A stretch of DNA of 64,000 nt from contig PBCF01000002.1 in assembly GCA_002716945.1 (NCBI GenBank), forward strand, positions 1 to 64,000, given 5' to 3'. Below the pieces are notes generated by a model. It had not been told where the DNA came from and ran no database searches. It saw only the letters and a program-made list of their open reading frames with translations. A program made the translations under genes and the position numbers. Shown here piece after piece: positions 54,062 through 62,470 of the stretch; the stretch's first letter is position 1, and the number at the start of each line of letters is the position of its first letter. Source of the stretch: Gammaproteobacteria bacterium. GTDB lineage: Bacteria > Pseudomonadota > Gammaproteobacteria > GCA-002705445 > GCA-002716945.

Positions 54062-55242
54062 ATCTCATTAGAGAAATTACGATTTTTGAGAATTCTATAA
54101 CCAATTATGGCTGATAAGATTGATCCAACAAATATACCTAATTTACTCAAATCTAGTAACTCTGTAGATGAAAAAGCAAGACTGTTTATAAATAGGCTCA
54201 TCGTAAAACCAATACCACAAAGAAAAGATAAACCTAAGATATCAATTAAATCTAACCCTTTAGGTAATCTACATATGTTTAATTTGATAGATATATAAGT
54301 GAACAAAGTAATACCAATTGGTTTGCCAACAAGCAGACCTAAAATAATTCCTAAAGAAATAGGATTGACAAAATTATTTAAGGATAATGAACTTAGATTA
54401 ATATCACTATTAAAGAAAGCGAAAATTGGTAATATTAATATACTTATATAATTATGAAGTGCATTTTCTATATTTTTTAACATTGATGTCCCGTTAGCTT
54501 CTTGATGGTTAGGTATCGTGGCTGCTAGCAGAACACCCGCTATAGTGGCATGAATTCCAGACTTTAAAACAAAATACCATAACAGTAAACCTAATAGAAT
54601 ATATATTCCCATTCTTGTTACACCGATAAAATTGATAAAAATTAGTAATGACAAAACAATTAATCCATAACTAAGATTTATCATACTCAAATCAGACGAA
54701 TAGAATAAAGCTATAATTAGAACAGCTCCTAAATCATCAATTATGGCTAATGATAAAAGAAATATTTTTAAGCTGGTCGGTACACGACTACCAATTATTA
54801 ATAAAACTGCTAATGAAAATGCTATATCTGTTGCAGTTGGTATTGCCCAACCTGCCAAGTTTTGTTCGTAGTCATGATTTATAAAATAATATATTAATGC
54901 AGGCGCAATCATTCCACCCAGTGCAGCGATACCAGGTGACAGCATTTTAGAGAAGCTAGATAATTCTCCCTCAAGTATTTCTCTTTTCAGTTCCAAACCT
55001 ATCACAAAAAAGAATATCGCCATTAACCCATCATTAACCCAGTGTTCAATAGGTTTAGATAAATCAAAGTCGCCTATGCTAATAGGTATTACAAAATTTT
55101 TTATTTCATAATAGTTATTTTGAAATGGACTATTAACGATTATTAAAGCGAAGATAGAAAAAATTAGTAGTAAAATGCCAGTTTTTTCTTCCTTAGAAAA
55201 AAAATTGGTTAAAAAGTCTTGTATTGTAGAAGGCTGACCCAT
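54058..55242 (-). CDS. nhaA: Na+/H+ antiporter NhaA
   Basis: NhaA exports sodium in exchange for protons at the inner membrane. The 394-residue product has about 12 membrane helices. The ion-binding pair of aspartates is in LAIIDDLGAVLIIALFY, and GWAIPTATDIAFSLAVL holds the conserved TATDI of the discontinuous helix IV. DGLMAIFFFVIGLELKRE and GIGFTMSLFI are also diagnostic. It is the last gene of a minus-strand operon. A sodium-handling role fits with the Na+-coupled AlsT upstream and a marine habitat. Confidence 0.97.
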   Translation of the reverse strand: MGQPSTIQDFLTNFFSKEEKTGILLLIFSIFALIIVNSPFQNNYYEIKNFVIPISIGDFDLSKPIEHWVNDGLMAIFFFVIGLELKREILEGELSSFSKMLSPGIAALGGMIAPALIYYFINHDYEQNLAGWAIPTATDIAFSLAVLLIIGSRVPTSLKIFLLSLAIIDDLGAVLIIALFYSSDLSMINLSYGLIVLSLLIFINFIGVTRMGIYILLGLLLWYFVLKSGIHATIAGVLLAATIPNHQEANGTSMLKNIENALHNYISILILPIFAFFNSDINLSSLSLNNFVNPISLGIILGLLVGKPIGITLFTYISIKLNICRLPKGLDLIDILGLSFLCGIGFTMSLFINSLAFSSTELLDLSKLGIFVGSILSAIIGYRILKNRNFSNEI

Positions 55243-55279
55243 CGCAATTATTATAGCAATTTAAACACCAACTATGTAG

Positions 55280-56101
55280 TTAAACTATTAAAAGAGATAT
55301 ATCTTTAGAAAAAATATTTTTAGTTAAGTCGCCTATCGATATAAAATCAACACCTTTTATGGCAAATTTATTTATATTTTTTAGATTAATAGAGCCTGAG
55401 ATCTCTATTTCACATTTTCTTACACATTTAATAACTTCTTTTATTTTTTGTGGTTTAAAATTATCTAGCAAAATCCTATCAACTTTAAATCGGTTAACAT
55501 ATTTAGCAAATTTTAGAGTTTGTACTTCTACGACTACTTTTTTCCCAGTTTTTTTAGCTGCATTGATAGTATTTTGAAAATTATGAATAAATCTGAGATG
55601 ATTTTCTTTAAATAAGATAGTATCTGATAATGACTTTCGATGAGCTGGGCACCCTGCCTCTAAACATGCTTCCCCATATGGTAGACGTGTCAATGGTAAA
55701 GTTTTCCTTGTATGTAAGATTTTAATTTTTGTTTTTGATATTTTTTTTTGATATTTCATGCAATTATCATAAACACCCGACATAGATTGAAGATAATTTA
55801 GAGCCGTTCTTTCAGCAATTATAATATTACGATTATTGCCTTTTATTTTAGCTATTAATTGATTTTTTTTAATATATTCACCATCTTTAACTAATGCTTG
55901 AACGGTTAGATTTGGATCGACAATTTTAAATACTTTTTTCATCCATTTCATACCATAAACATAAAAGGATTCTTTAGATTTTATCTGTGCTTCAGCTTTT
56001 TTATTTATTGGTATAAGTTTTGCAGTAATATCATTTTTATAGCTATCTTCATTAAGGCTATTAATTATATGAAGATGTATCTGTTTGAGTTTATTGTTCA
56101 T
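55280..56101 (-). CDS. nadC: Nicotinate-nucleotide pyrophosphorylase (quinolinate phosphoribosyltransferase), diverged
   Basis: NadC converts quinolinate and PRPP to nicotinate mononucleotide, the substrate of NadD. The 273-residue product has the right length, AERTALNYLQSMSGV, HTRKTLP, and HRKSLSDTILFKENH with the expected His, Arg, Lys and Asn-His. The glycine-rich part that reads CGGGxNHR in most NadC proteins is EAGCPAHR here, so one active-site loop is unusual. ModD-like proteins share this fold but no mod genes are near, and the KENH motif favours NadC. It overlaps alsT by 11 bases. Confidence 0.85.
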   Translation of the reverse strand: MNNKLKQIHLHIINSLNEDSYKNDITAKLIPINKKAEAQIKSKESFYVYGMKWMKKVFKIVDPNLTVQALVKDGEYIKKNQLIAKIKGNNRNIIIAERTALNYLQSMSGVYDNCMKYQKKISKTKIKILHTRKTLPLTRLPYGEACLEAGCPAHRKSLSDTILFKENHLRFIHNFQNTINAAKKTGKKVVVEVQTLKFAKYVNRFKVDRILLDNFKPQKIKEVIKCVRKCEIEISGSINLKNINKFAIKGVDFISIGDLTKNIFSKDISLLIV

Positions 56102-57443
56102 TTTGTTTATTGAAACTATCTCTTAATTTTTTTGTTTGACCAAAGATTAATGGACTTAATAATAACAATGCAATTAAATTGGGAAGGGCCATGAGACCAT
56201 TCATAACATCAGCAATCAACCATACGAGATTTAATTTTATTATAGCTCCAAATGGAATGATAAAAATCCATAGTATTCTATAAATAGGTATAATTTTTTC
56301 TCCAAAAATAAACTCAGCACATTTTTCTCCGTAATAACTCCATCCAATAATTGTACTAAAAGCAAATAAAGTTAAACCAAAGACAACAATATATTTACCC
56401 AGCACAGGCAATTCTGAATCAAAGGCTGACATTGTTAGAGCCGCTCCATTAATTCCGTTCAACCAGTTTCCACTTAACAAAATTACAAAAGCTGTGATTG
56501 TGCATACAACCAGTGTATCAATCAAGGGTTCTAACATCGAAATAGAACCTTGTTTCATAGGATTATTAGTTTTTGCAGCAGCATGTGCTATGGGAGAACT
56601 TCCTAATCCGGCTTCATTAGAAAATACTCCTCTAGATACGCCAAATCTTATAGCTGCCCAAACTGTTGCTCCTGCAAAACCTCCAGAAGCAGCTGTGGCA
56701 TTGAATGCTGAATCAATAATAAGTGCAAATATATCTGGAACAACATTTGCATTTTTTAAAATTATAAATAAACCTCCAACTACATAAATAATAGACATTA
56801 TTGGAACGAGTTTTGATGCTATATTACCAATACTTTTGATACCACCCAATACAACTAATCCCACTAGCAGAGCAACCGACAGCCCAATCAAGAGTTTAGA
56901 AATACCAAATTCATTGTTGACAACTTGTGTAACAGAGTTTACTTGAACTCCATTGCCTATACCAAACGCCGCTATCATTCCAAATACTGCAAATAAATAT
57001 GCTAGAAAATGATATTTTTGGTCTAACCCATTTTTAATATAATACATTGGACCTCCAACAATATTTCCATTTGCATTTTTTTCTCTAAAATAAATAGCTA
57101 GAAATGCTTCACAGTATTTTGTAGCCATTCCAAACAATGCCGTTAGCCACATCCAAAAAATTGCACCTGGTCCACCAAGAAAAATTGCAGTTGCGACGCC
57201 CGCTATGTTTCCGGTTCCAACCGTCGCCGAGAGAGCAGTCATTAGTGATTGAAACGATGATATATCACCATCACTTTGTTTTTTTTCTTTTCGGAAAAGC
57301 GATTTGAATCCAAAATTTATATTAGTGATAGGAAATGCCTTGAGACCAATTGTCAAATAAATTCCAACACCAAGCAATAAAGATAAGGTGATCGGTCCCC
57401 ATACCAGACCACTTATATCATTTAGTAAATTTGTGAAATTCAT
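56091..57443 (-). CDS. alsT: Sodium:alanine symporter family protein
   Basis: AlsT-type (AGCS) permeases take up alanine, glycine or glutamine with sodium. The 450-residue product has about ten membrane helices. Family strings are SLMTALSATVGTGNIAGVATAIFLGGPGA, GGPMYYIKNGL, GVSRGVFSNEAGLGSSPIAHAAA and GWSYYGEKC. Both ends overlap neighbours (4 bases with the unknown gene, 11 with nadC), so it is in a translationally coupled operon. Confidence 0.96.
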   Translation of the reverse strand: MNFTNLLNDISGLVWGPITLSLLLGVGIYLTIGLKAFPITNINFGFKSLFRKEKKQSDGDISSFQSLMTALSATVGTGNIAGVATAIFLGGPGAIFWMWLTALFGMATKYCEAFLAIYFREKNANGNIVGGPMYYIKNGLDQKYHFLAYLFAVFGMIAAFGIGNGVQVNSVTQVVNNEFGISKLLIGLSVALLVGLVVLGGIKSIGNIASKLVPIMSIIYVVGGLFIILKNANVVPDIFALIIDSAFNATAASGGFAGATVWAAIRFGVSRGVFSNEAGLGSSPIAHAAAKTNNPMKQGSISMLEPLIDTLVVCTITAFVILLSGNWLNGINGAALTMSAFDSELPVLGKYIVVFGLTLFAFSTIIGWSYYGEKCAEFIFGEKIIPIYRILWIFIIPFGAIIKLNLVWLIADVMNGLMALPNLIALLLLSPLIFGQTKKLRDSFNKQNEQ

Positions 57444-58594
57444 TGTTTTTGGATAACATTAATTACATTTTCTCGGAATTTATTTTCCTTTTTAAGTTCA
57501 TCTACAATTATATCTGAATAATGAGGTATATTTCGTTTTTTATCTAGTTTGGTTGCTACTATAGAAGAATATTGACAATGTTTATATTGTTTCTTCAAAG
57601 ATATTAAAATATTATCAATAGAAAAATTTTTTTTATCATTAAAAATAATCAAACCACCTGTTCTCAAACTATCAAAGGCATCTTCTATATATTTAATTTT
57701 TTCCTCAACATTTTCTATATTATCATGAAGCTTAAATACAGTTATCACATCAAAAAGATTATCTGATAAAATTTTATCTGAAAAATACACATCCAGTTTT
57801 TTTGAAAAACCATCTGATAGATATTTGTTATAAGTATCATTTTTTTCTGCATTATTTGTTATAAAGGATGCTTTATTTACATTGATATAATCACTTTGAA
57901 ATATTTCAGAAGACAATAATCCGTCTCCATCTATCTCGCAAAAAGTTATAGGTTTCTTTCTTCCAAAAAAATCTATAATTATTTTTTCAACAATTGCACT
58001 TATAGTGGCATTAATAATATTTTTTTTAATTATTTTATGAAATTCATTTTCATTTTCAATCCCCTTCTCTTTTAATTGTTCAAAATAATGATCAAATAAA
58101 TAATTTAGAGAACTATTTTTTTTTGGTGGTTCTTTTCTTCCAATTCTTACTGACATTACCCCATCATTTTCTGCCCAAATATTACTCATACCCCACCATT
58201 TTATTCTGCTTCTAAAAATATCTTCTAATGCGCTTCTCGACCAGTAGTTTTTTTCTATTCCCTGTCTTTCGGCATAAACTGGAAGTACTACGTAACCATT
58301 TTTATCTACAAGATATAATAAATATCTTAAAAAAACTGCACCCCAATTATTTGCAAATAATGGAACACTTAATCCGATATAAATTCTATTAAAAATATGT
58401 TTATTGAATGGAAAAAAAGCAGAACTTATCTCCTCTTTTTTTATAAGATCAGTAAATTTTTTTGAATTTAATGTCAGACTTATTATACTGCGATCCGGCT
58501 TGATCATCCCATGCTTATCACGCATATCTGAACAATAATAATCAATATCTTCATTTATATATTTTTCTGATTTGTGTAGAATAATATCTGTCAT
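57440..58594 (-). CDS. Unrecognised protein with a possible methyltransferase-like C-terminal half
   Basis: I do not recognise this 384-residue protein. It has no signal peptide or membrane helix. The N-terminal half contains an aromatic-rich conserved-looking part (LLYLVDKNGYVVLPVYAERQ and WWGMSNIWAENDGVMSVRIGR). The C-terminal half looks like a degenerate class I SAM-methyltransferase fold: ITFCEIDGDGLLS as motif I, LFDVITVFKLHDNIEN as a motif III/IV equivalent, and AFDSLRTGGLIIFND as the next strand. The GxGxG loop is imperfect (DGDG). It is the first gene of the operon with alsT (4-base overlap), nadC and nhaA, so an envelope, transport or metabolite role is possible but unproven. Confidence 0.85.
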   Translation of the reverse strand: MTDIILHKSEKYINEDIDYYCSDMRDKHGMIKPDRSIISLTLNSKKFTDLIKKEEISSAFFPFNKHIFNRIYIGLSVPLFANNWGAVFLRYLLYLVDKNGYVVLPVYAERQGIEKNYWSRSALEDIFRSRIKWWGMSNIWAENDGVMSVRIGRKEPPKKNSSLNYLFDHYFEQLKEKGIENENEFHKIIKKNIINATISAIVEKIIIDFFGRKKPITFCEIDGDGLLSSEIFQSDYINVNKASFITNNAEKNDTYNKYLSDGFSKKLDVYFSDKILSDNLFDVITVFKLHDNIENVEEKIKYIEDAFDSLRTGGLIIFNDKKNFSIDNILISLKKQYKHCQYSSIVATKLDKKRNIPHYSDIIVDELKKENKFRENVINVIQKQ

Positions 58595-58750
58595 TTGTTT
58601 GTCTTATTATAAGTTTATGAGATAATAACATGTGACATAAAGAGCAACAATACATCATAATCTATATGAGTATTGTCCTCACGTTTTATGAAAAACTACT
58701 CTTATTTTTTGGGGTTATAGTGTTAATAAATTATATTCATTGGCTTAAAT

Positions 58751-59707
58751 ATGGAACTTAGTGTTGTTTGGATGTACTTGGGGTTTTTTCTGGCAGCCTA
58801 TTCGGTTATTGCAAATGACTCTATTCAAACATTAGGTACATTTCTTTCTGCTAATAAAGAAAGGTTTTCTTGGTATACACTTTGGTTTGCTGCTTCAATT
58901 ATGTTGGTTTTTACTATTACCTATGGTTGGTATTTTTATGATGGAGATATTTCATATGAAAGATTAACACGAATACCATATCAAGAAGTCCAATGGTATC
59001 ACGCTCTTGCTCCAGGGATTTTACTTCTTTTAACGCGTGCTGGAATTCCAGTTTCCACTACATTTTTAGTATTATCAGCTTTTGCTACTATAACAGTTCT
59101 TGAGAAAATGCTTATAAAATCAATTGTTGGTTATGGTGTGGCTGCAATAACCGCATATCTTGTTTGGATTATTTTGGAACGATTTATTAATGAAAAAACA
59201 GAACACCCAGTACACAGAAACTTTTGGAGAGTAAGCCAGTGGGTAACAAGTGGATGGTTATGGTTTGCATGGCTGCAACATGATATGGCAAATATTGCAG
59301 TTTTTTTACCTAGACAGCTCATGTTAGGTGATTTGATAATAGTGTTAATCACGCTTATTTTAATTCTTGGATACGTTTTTTATACAGGAGGAGGAAAAAT
59401 TCAAGAAGTGGTAATTAGCAAGCATGGAGCAAGATTCGCAAGATCTACTACTATTATTAATCTTGTTTATGCTTTTGTTTTGTTTTATTTTAAAGAACTT
59501 AATGATTTACCAATGTCCACAACTTGGGTTTTTGTAGGTTTGTTATCAGGACGAGAATTGGCTATTTCATCAGTCATTGAAGATTATCGTTTTAAGTATG
59601 TATTCCCAATCATTGCAAAAGATTTTGGTAAGATGATGTTTGGATTAGGGGCAAGTGTTGCGATTGTTCTAATAATTCACCAAGTAATAGTACCTAATGG
59701 ATTATAA
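58751..59707 (+). CDS. PiT-family-like inorganic phosphate permease
   Basis: The 318-residue inner-membrane protein has about eight hydrophobic segments. Two internal P-[VM]-S-T-T motifs (AGIPVSTTFLVLSAF and DLPMSTTWVFVGLLSG) and an ND-type motif near the start (SVIANDSIQTLGTFLSANK) resemble the repeated signatures of PHO4/PiT phosphate transporters. It is shorter than typical PiT proteins (about 400-500) and only the first repeat has the ND motif. Substrate is therefore inferred. Its end overlaps the following porin gene by 11 bases, suggesting joint use. The 156 bases before it, shared with the divergent unknown gene, show no convincing promoter pair. Confidence 0.7.
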   Translation: MELSVVWMYLGFFLAAYSVIANDSIQTLGTFLSANKERFSWYTLWFAASIMLVFTITYGWYFYDGDISYERLTRIPYQEVQWYHALAPGILLLLTRAGIPVSTTFLVLSAFATITVLEKMLIKSIVGYGVAAITAYLVWIILERFINEKTEHPVHRNFWRVSQWVTSGWLWFAWLQHDMANIAVFLPRQLMLGDLIIVLITLILILGYVFYTGGGKIQEVVISKHGARFARSTTIINLVYAFVLFYFKELNDLPMSTTWVFVGLLSGRELAISSVIEDYRFKYVFPIIAKDFGKMMFGLGASVAIVLIIHQVIVPNGL

Positions 59708-60833
59708 CCAATCATTCAATAAATTACTTGTTTTAGCAATTTCTTTATATCTATTTTTTGGTGTTAATAATATATTTGCAGGACAAATAGAAAACAAATC
59801 AAAAAATTTCTCAACAGAAGCAAAGAAAATAAAAAAAAGATCTAGCGCAACTTTCTACGGTCGACTTTGGATTCAGTATGATAATACTGATGAGGAAACC
59901 GGTTCTAACGATATGAAATCATCTCTTCGTGATAACGAAGGTATGGGACGATTCGGTATAAAGGGCAAAGAGAGTATCGGTAATGGTTATACCGTGAATT
60001 ATAAAATTGAATATGCTATAGATTTAGGTGATGGTATAGCAACATCTGATAGTACAACTTGTTCCAGAGATAACGTTTCTGGAAGTAAAAAAGATTGTCA
60101 GACTTTTCTACTTAAACAAGGTTGGATTGGATTTTTAACACCTATTGGTCAATTTAAATTTGGTTCAATGGAGTCTCCTTATAAATATCTTGCAAAACAT
60201 GATATTTTGCACGATACAATTTCACAAGCTCGTGATACGAGAATGATTTCTCAAGGCTCTATGTCACACAGCTCGTACTGGAGAGAATCTATGCAGTATG
60301 AATTAAAATCTGGAAACTTAAGATTTGCAGCGATCTATGGCATTGGCGAGAGTTCAAATAATTCCGTAACAAACAAAGACTCAGGTCTTGGAATTGAGTA
60401 TAAAAACTTCTTGATACCAAACTTTAGTGTTGTATATGCAAGAAATCATGATGATAGCGCAGATGAAGAAAATACCAAATACACAATTACATATGATATG
60501 AAACTAGACGGTAAGAAAAAAATTAAAGTTTGGTACATGCATGAAGATGTTGAATTAGATACTAAATTATTTACCACATCTGGTAATGGTGAAGTTGATT
60601 GGTATGGCATAAGATATTCATCAGGTCCTATGACTTTACAATATTCTTATGCTGACGCTAAGCATGATGATGCGTCCAACAAAGACCGTGATGGCTATAA
60701 CATTGGTATGACATACAAATTGTCCAAGCAAAGCAGATTATATGTTGGACATTCTGATAGTGAAGCTGGATCAGGTGATGGTACAAACCAAGATATATCA
60801 TCAACTATGCTAGGAATTAGACATGACTTTTAA
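59697..60833 (+). CDS. Gram-negative outer-membrane porin
   Basis: The 378-residue product has a signal peptide (about residues 1-28, cleavage after NIFA). A beta-barrel with alternating aromatic and polar residues follows. The start of the barrel (SATFYGRLWIQYDN, GRFGIKGKESIGNGYTVNYKIEYAID) is typical of general diffusion porins. It ends in phenylalanine (RHDF), the outer-membrane insertion signal. One disulfide is possible (Cys in TTCSRD and KKDCQTF). It overlaps the PiT-like gene by 11 bases, so it may serve phosphate or anion entry; that is inference. Confidence 0.93.
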   Translation: MDYNQSFNKLLVLAISLYLFFGVNNIFAGQIENKSKNFSTEAKKIKKRSSATFYGRLWIQYDNTDEETGSNDMKSSLRDNEGMGRFGIKGKESIGNGYTVNYKIEYAIDLGDGIATSDSTTCSRDNVSGSKKDCQTFLLKQGWIGFLTPIGQFKFGSMESPYKYLAKHDILHDTISQARDTRMISQGSMSHSSYWRESMQYELKSGNLRFAAIYGIGESSNNSVTNKDSGLGIEYKNFLIPNFSVVYARNHDDSADEENTKYTITYDMKLDGKKKIKVWYMHEDVELDTKLFTTSGNGEVDWYGIRYSSGPMTLQYSYADAKHDDASNKDRDGYNIGMTYKLSKQSRLYVGHSDSEAGSGDGTNQDISSTMLGIRHDF

Positions 60834-60941
60834 AGTTATTTAAGTTTTTTTAAAGAATAGACCTAATTATTTTACATCTAATTTACTAAAGTATTTTGTT
60901 AGAATATTGCAATGTTTCTATTTAGGTAGATAATAAGAGGC

Positions 60942-62306
60942 ATGGAAAATGATAACACAAACAAAGATTCTATTACTATAGACCAATTAACGGAAGTTCT
61001 AGATAGTGGTGCAATAATGAAAGCTAGAAATTTACTTAATTCATTGTATCCGTCAGAAATTGCCGATGTTATCGAAGGAACTCCTCGTCATAGAAGAGAT
61101 TTAATTTGGAAATTAGTAAGTAATGATAATAAAGGTGAAACATTGGCTGAACTAAATGAAGAGGTCAGAGAAAATCTTATTGATGAATTAATTGAAGAAG
61201 ATGGAACCGAAGGGTTAGTAAAAATTTCGCAAAATTTAGATACTGATGATTTAGCTGACATTATCCAGTCTTTACCTAAACATTTAACCAAAAAAACTAT
61301 TAAAAGTTTAGATAAACAAAATCAAGAGAGACTAGAGAAAGTTCTTTCATTTCCAGATGATACCGCAGGCGGTTTAATGAATACAGATACAGTTAATATA
61401 AGAGATAATGTAACAGTAGATGTATTACTCAAATATTTGCGAAGATTAAAAAACTTACCTGAACAAACAGATAGAGTTTTTGTTACTGACAAGATGAACA
61501 AATATTTTGGATATGTTTCTATCCAAGATGTTTTAGTAGCTGATCCGTCAAAATATGTTTCAGAAATTATGATTAATGATAGTAATATTATTGATCCAAA
61601 TCTGGATCAGCATGAAGTAGCAAGGATTTTTGAGAATGCTGATCTTGTTTCTGCGGCGGTTGTTGACTATGATGGGATGCTTTTAGGAAGAATAACTATT
61701 GATGATGTGGTCGATGTGATTAGAGAAGAAGCAGATGAATCAGTTTTAAACATGGCTGGTTTAAAAAAAGATGATGATATTTTTGCACCAATTTTCCAGA
61801 GCACAAAAAGAAGAACCATCTGGCTTGGGGCGAATTTAATAACTGCCTTATTGGCAGCTACAGCAATTGGTATATTTGAAGCTACAATAGAAAAAGTTGT
61901 TGCGCTCGCTATATTAATGCCTATTGTTGCAAGTATGGGAGGTATTGCAGGATCACAAAGTCTTGCGTTAGTTATAAGGGCGCAAGCATTAGATCAAATT
62001 GGAAGCACCAATTCCAAATTATTGATACTAAAAGAATCAGCTATTGGATTTTTAAACGGTTTTTTATGGTCAAGTGTTGTTGCCGCTCTTACATATTTTT
62101 GGTTTGACAGTCTTTTTTTAGGAATTGTCATTGCTTCAGCTTTGATGATTAATTTAATCATAGGTGCCATCAGCGGTGTAACCTTGCCGTTGATTTTAGC
62201 TAAAATAAACATAGATCCTGCTCTTGCAGGGGGTGTAATTTTAACCACTATTACAGATGTTGTTGGTTTTATTTCTCTTTTAGGAATAGCCACATTTATG
62301 ATGTAA
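60942..62306 (+). CDS. mgtE: Magnesium transporter MgtE
   Basis: MgtE is a gated magnesium channel of the inner membrane. The 454-residue product has the N-terminal helical superfamily domain (about residues 10-130), and two CBS domains (FPDDTAGGLMNTD leads in, then VFVTDKMNKYFGYVSIQDVL and DYDGMLLGRITIDDVVDVI). Five C-terminal membrane helices follow, with PIVASMGGIAGSQSLALVIRA and the pore aspartate region ITDVVGF. The AAGAGG before it ends one base from the ATG, unusually close. The 108 bases upstream show no riboswitch fold that I can recognise. Confidence 0.96.
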   Translation: MENDNTNKDSITIDQLTEVLDSGAIMKARNLLNSLYPSEIADVIEGTPRHRRDLIWKLVSNDNKGETLAELNEEVRENLIDELIEEDGTEGLVKISQNLDTDDLADIIQSLPKHLTKKTIKSLDKQNQERLEKVLSFPDDTAGGLMNTDTVNIRDNVTVDVLLKYLRRLKNLPEQTDRVFVTDKMNKYFGYVSIQDVLVADPSKYVSEIMINDSNIIDPNLDQHEVARIFENADLVSAAVVDYDGMLLGRITIDDVVDVIREEADESVLNMAGLKKDDDIFAPIFQSTKRRTIWLGANLITALLAATAIGIFEATIEKVVALAILMPIVASMGGIAGSQSLALVIRAQALDQIGSTNSKLLILKESAIGFLNGFLWSSVVAALTYFWFDSLFLGIVIASALMINLIIGAISGVTLPLILAKINIDPALAGGVILTTITDVVGFISLLGIATFMM

Positions 62307-62352
62307 AAAGAATTAGAAAATAATAATATTCTAATATATATCTTTCAACAGC

Positions 62353-62372
62353 TTATCCACAACTTATATACA
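62353..62372 (+). promoter_or_regulatory. Tandem DnaA boxes upstream of nrdA
   Basis: TTATCCACA (62353-62361) is a perfect consensus DnaA box. TTATATACA (62364-62372) has one mismatch to TTATNCACA. Both face the same way and start 11 bases apart, one helical turn. In E. coli, DnaA bound upstream of nrdAB regulates its transcription. The boxes end about 30 bases before the -35 box. Confidence 0.7.
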
Positions 62373-62378
62373 ACAAAA

Positions 62379-62426
62379 ACACAAGATATTGTGTTATCAA
62401 GTAATTACAACCACAAGAAATAGTGT
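62379..62426 (+). promoter_or_regulatory. Paired NrdR boxes
   Basis: ACACAAGATATTGTGT (62379-62394) matches the NrdR consensus acaCwAtATaTwGtgt at 15 of 16 positions. CCACAAGAAATAGTGT (62411-62426) matches at 13 of 16. They start 32 bases apart, about three helical turns, which is the known paired arrangement. The second box ends directly at the -10 box. NrdR represses ribonucleotide reductase genes when dATP is abundant. Confidence 0.85.
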
Positions 62427-62432
62427 TATAAT
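62404..62432 (+). promoter_or_regulatory. Predicted nrdA promoter
   Basis: A consensus TATAAT (62427-62432) is preceded at 17 bases by ATTACA (62404-62409), a 4/6 match to the -35 box. NrdR box 2 fills the spacer, so repressor and polymerase would compete. The leader to the nrdA ATG is about 30 bases. Confidence 0.7.
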
Positions 62433-62470
62433 CGTATTTCATGCGAGAAGAATAATTTATAAAAAGCGAA

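Noticed and set aside
58595-58750. Promoters in the divergent gap between the unknown gene and the PiT-like gene
   Set aside because: TATAGT at 58716 and other AT-rich hexamers lack matching -35 boxes at proper distance.
62312-62335. Hairpin ATTAGAA...TTCTAAT after mgtE as a terminator
   Set aside because: Seven A/T-rich base pairs with a 10-base loop and no T-run; too weak.
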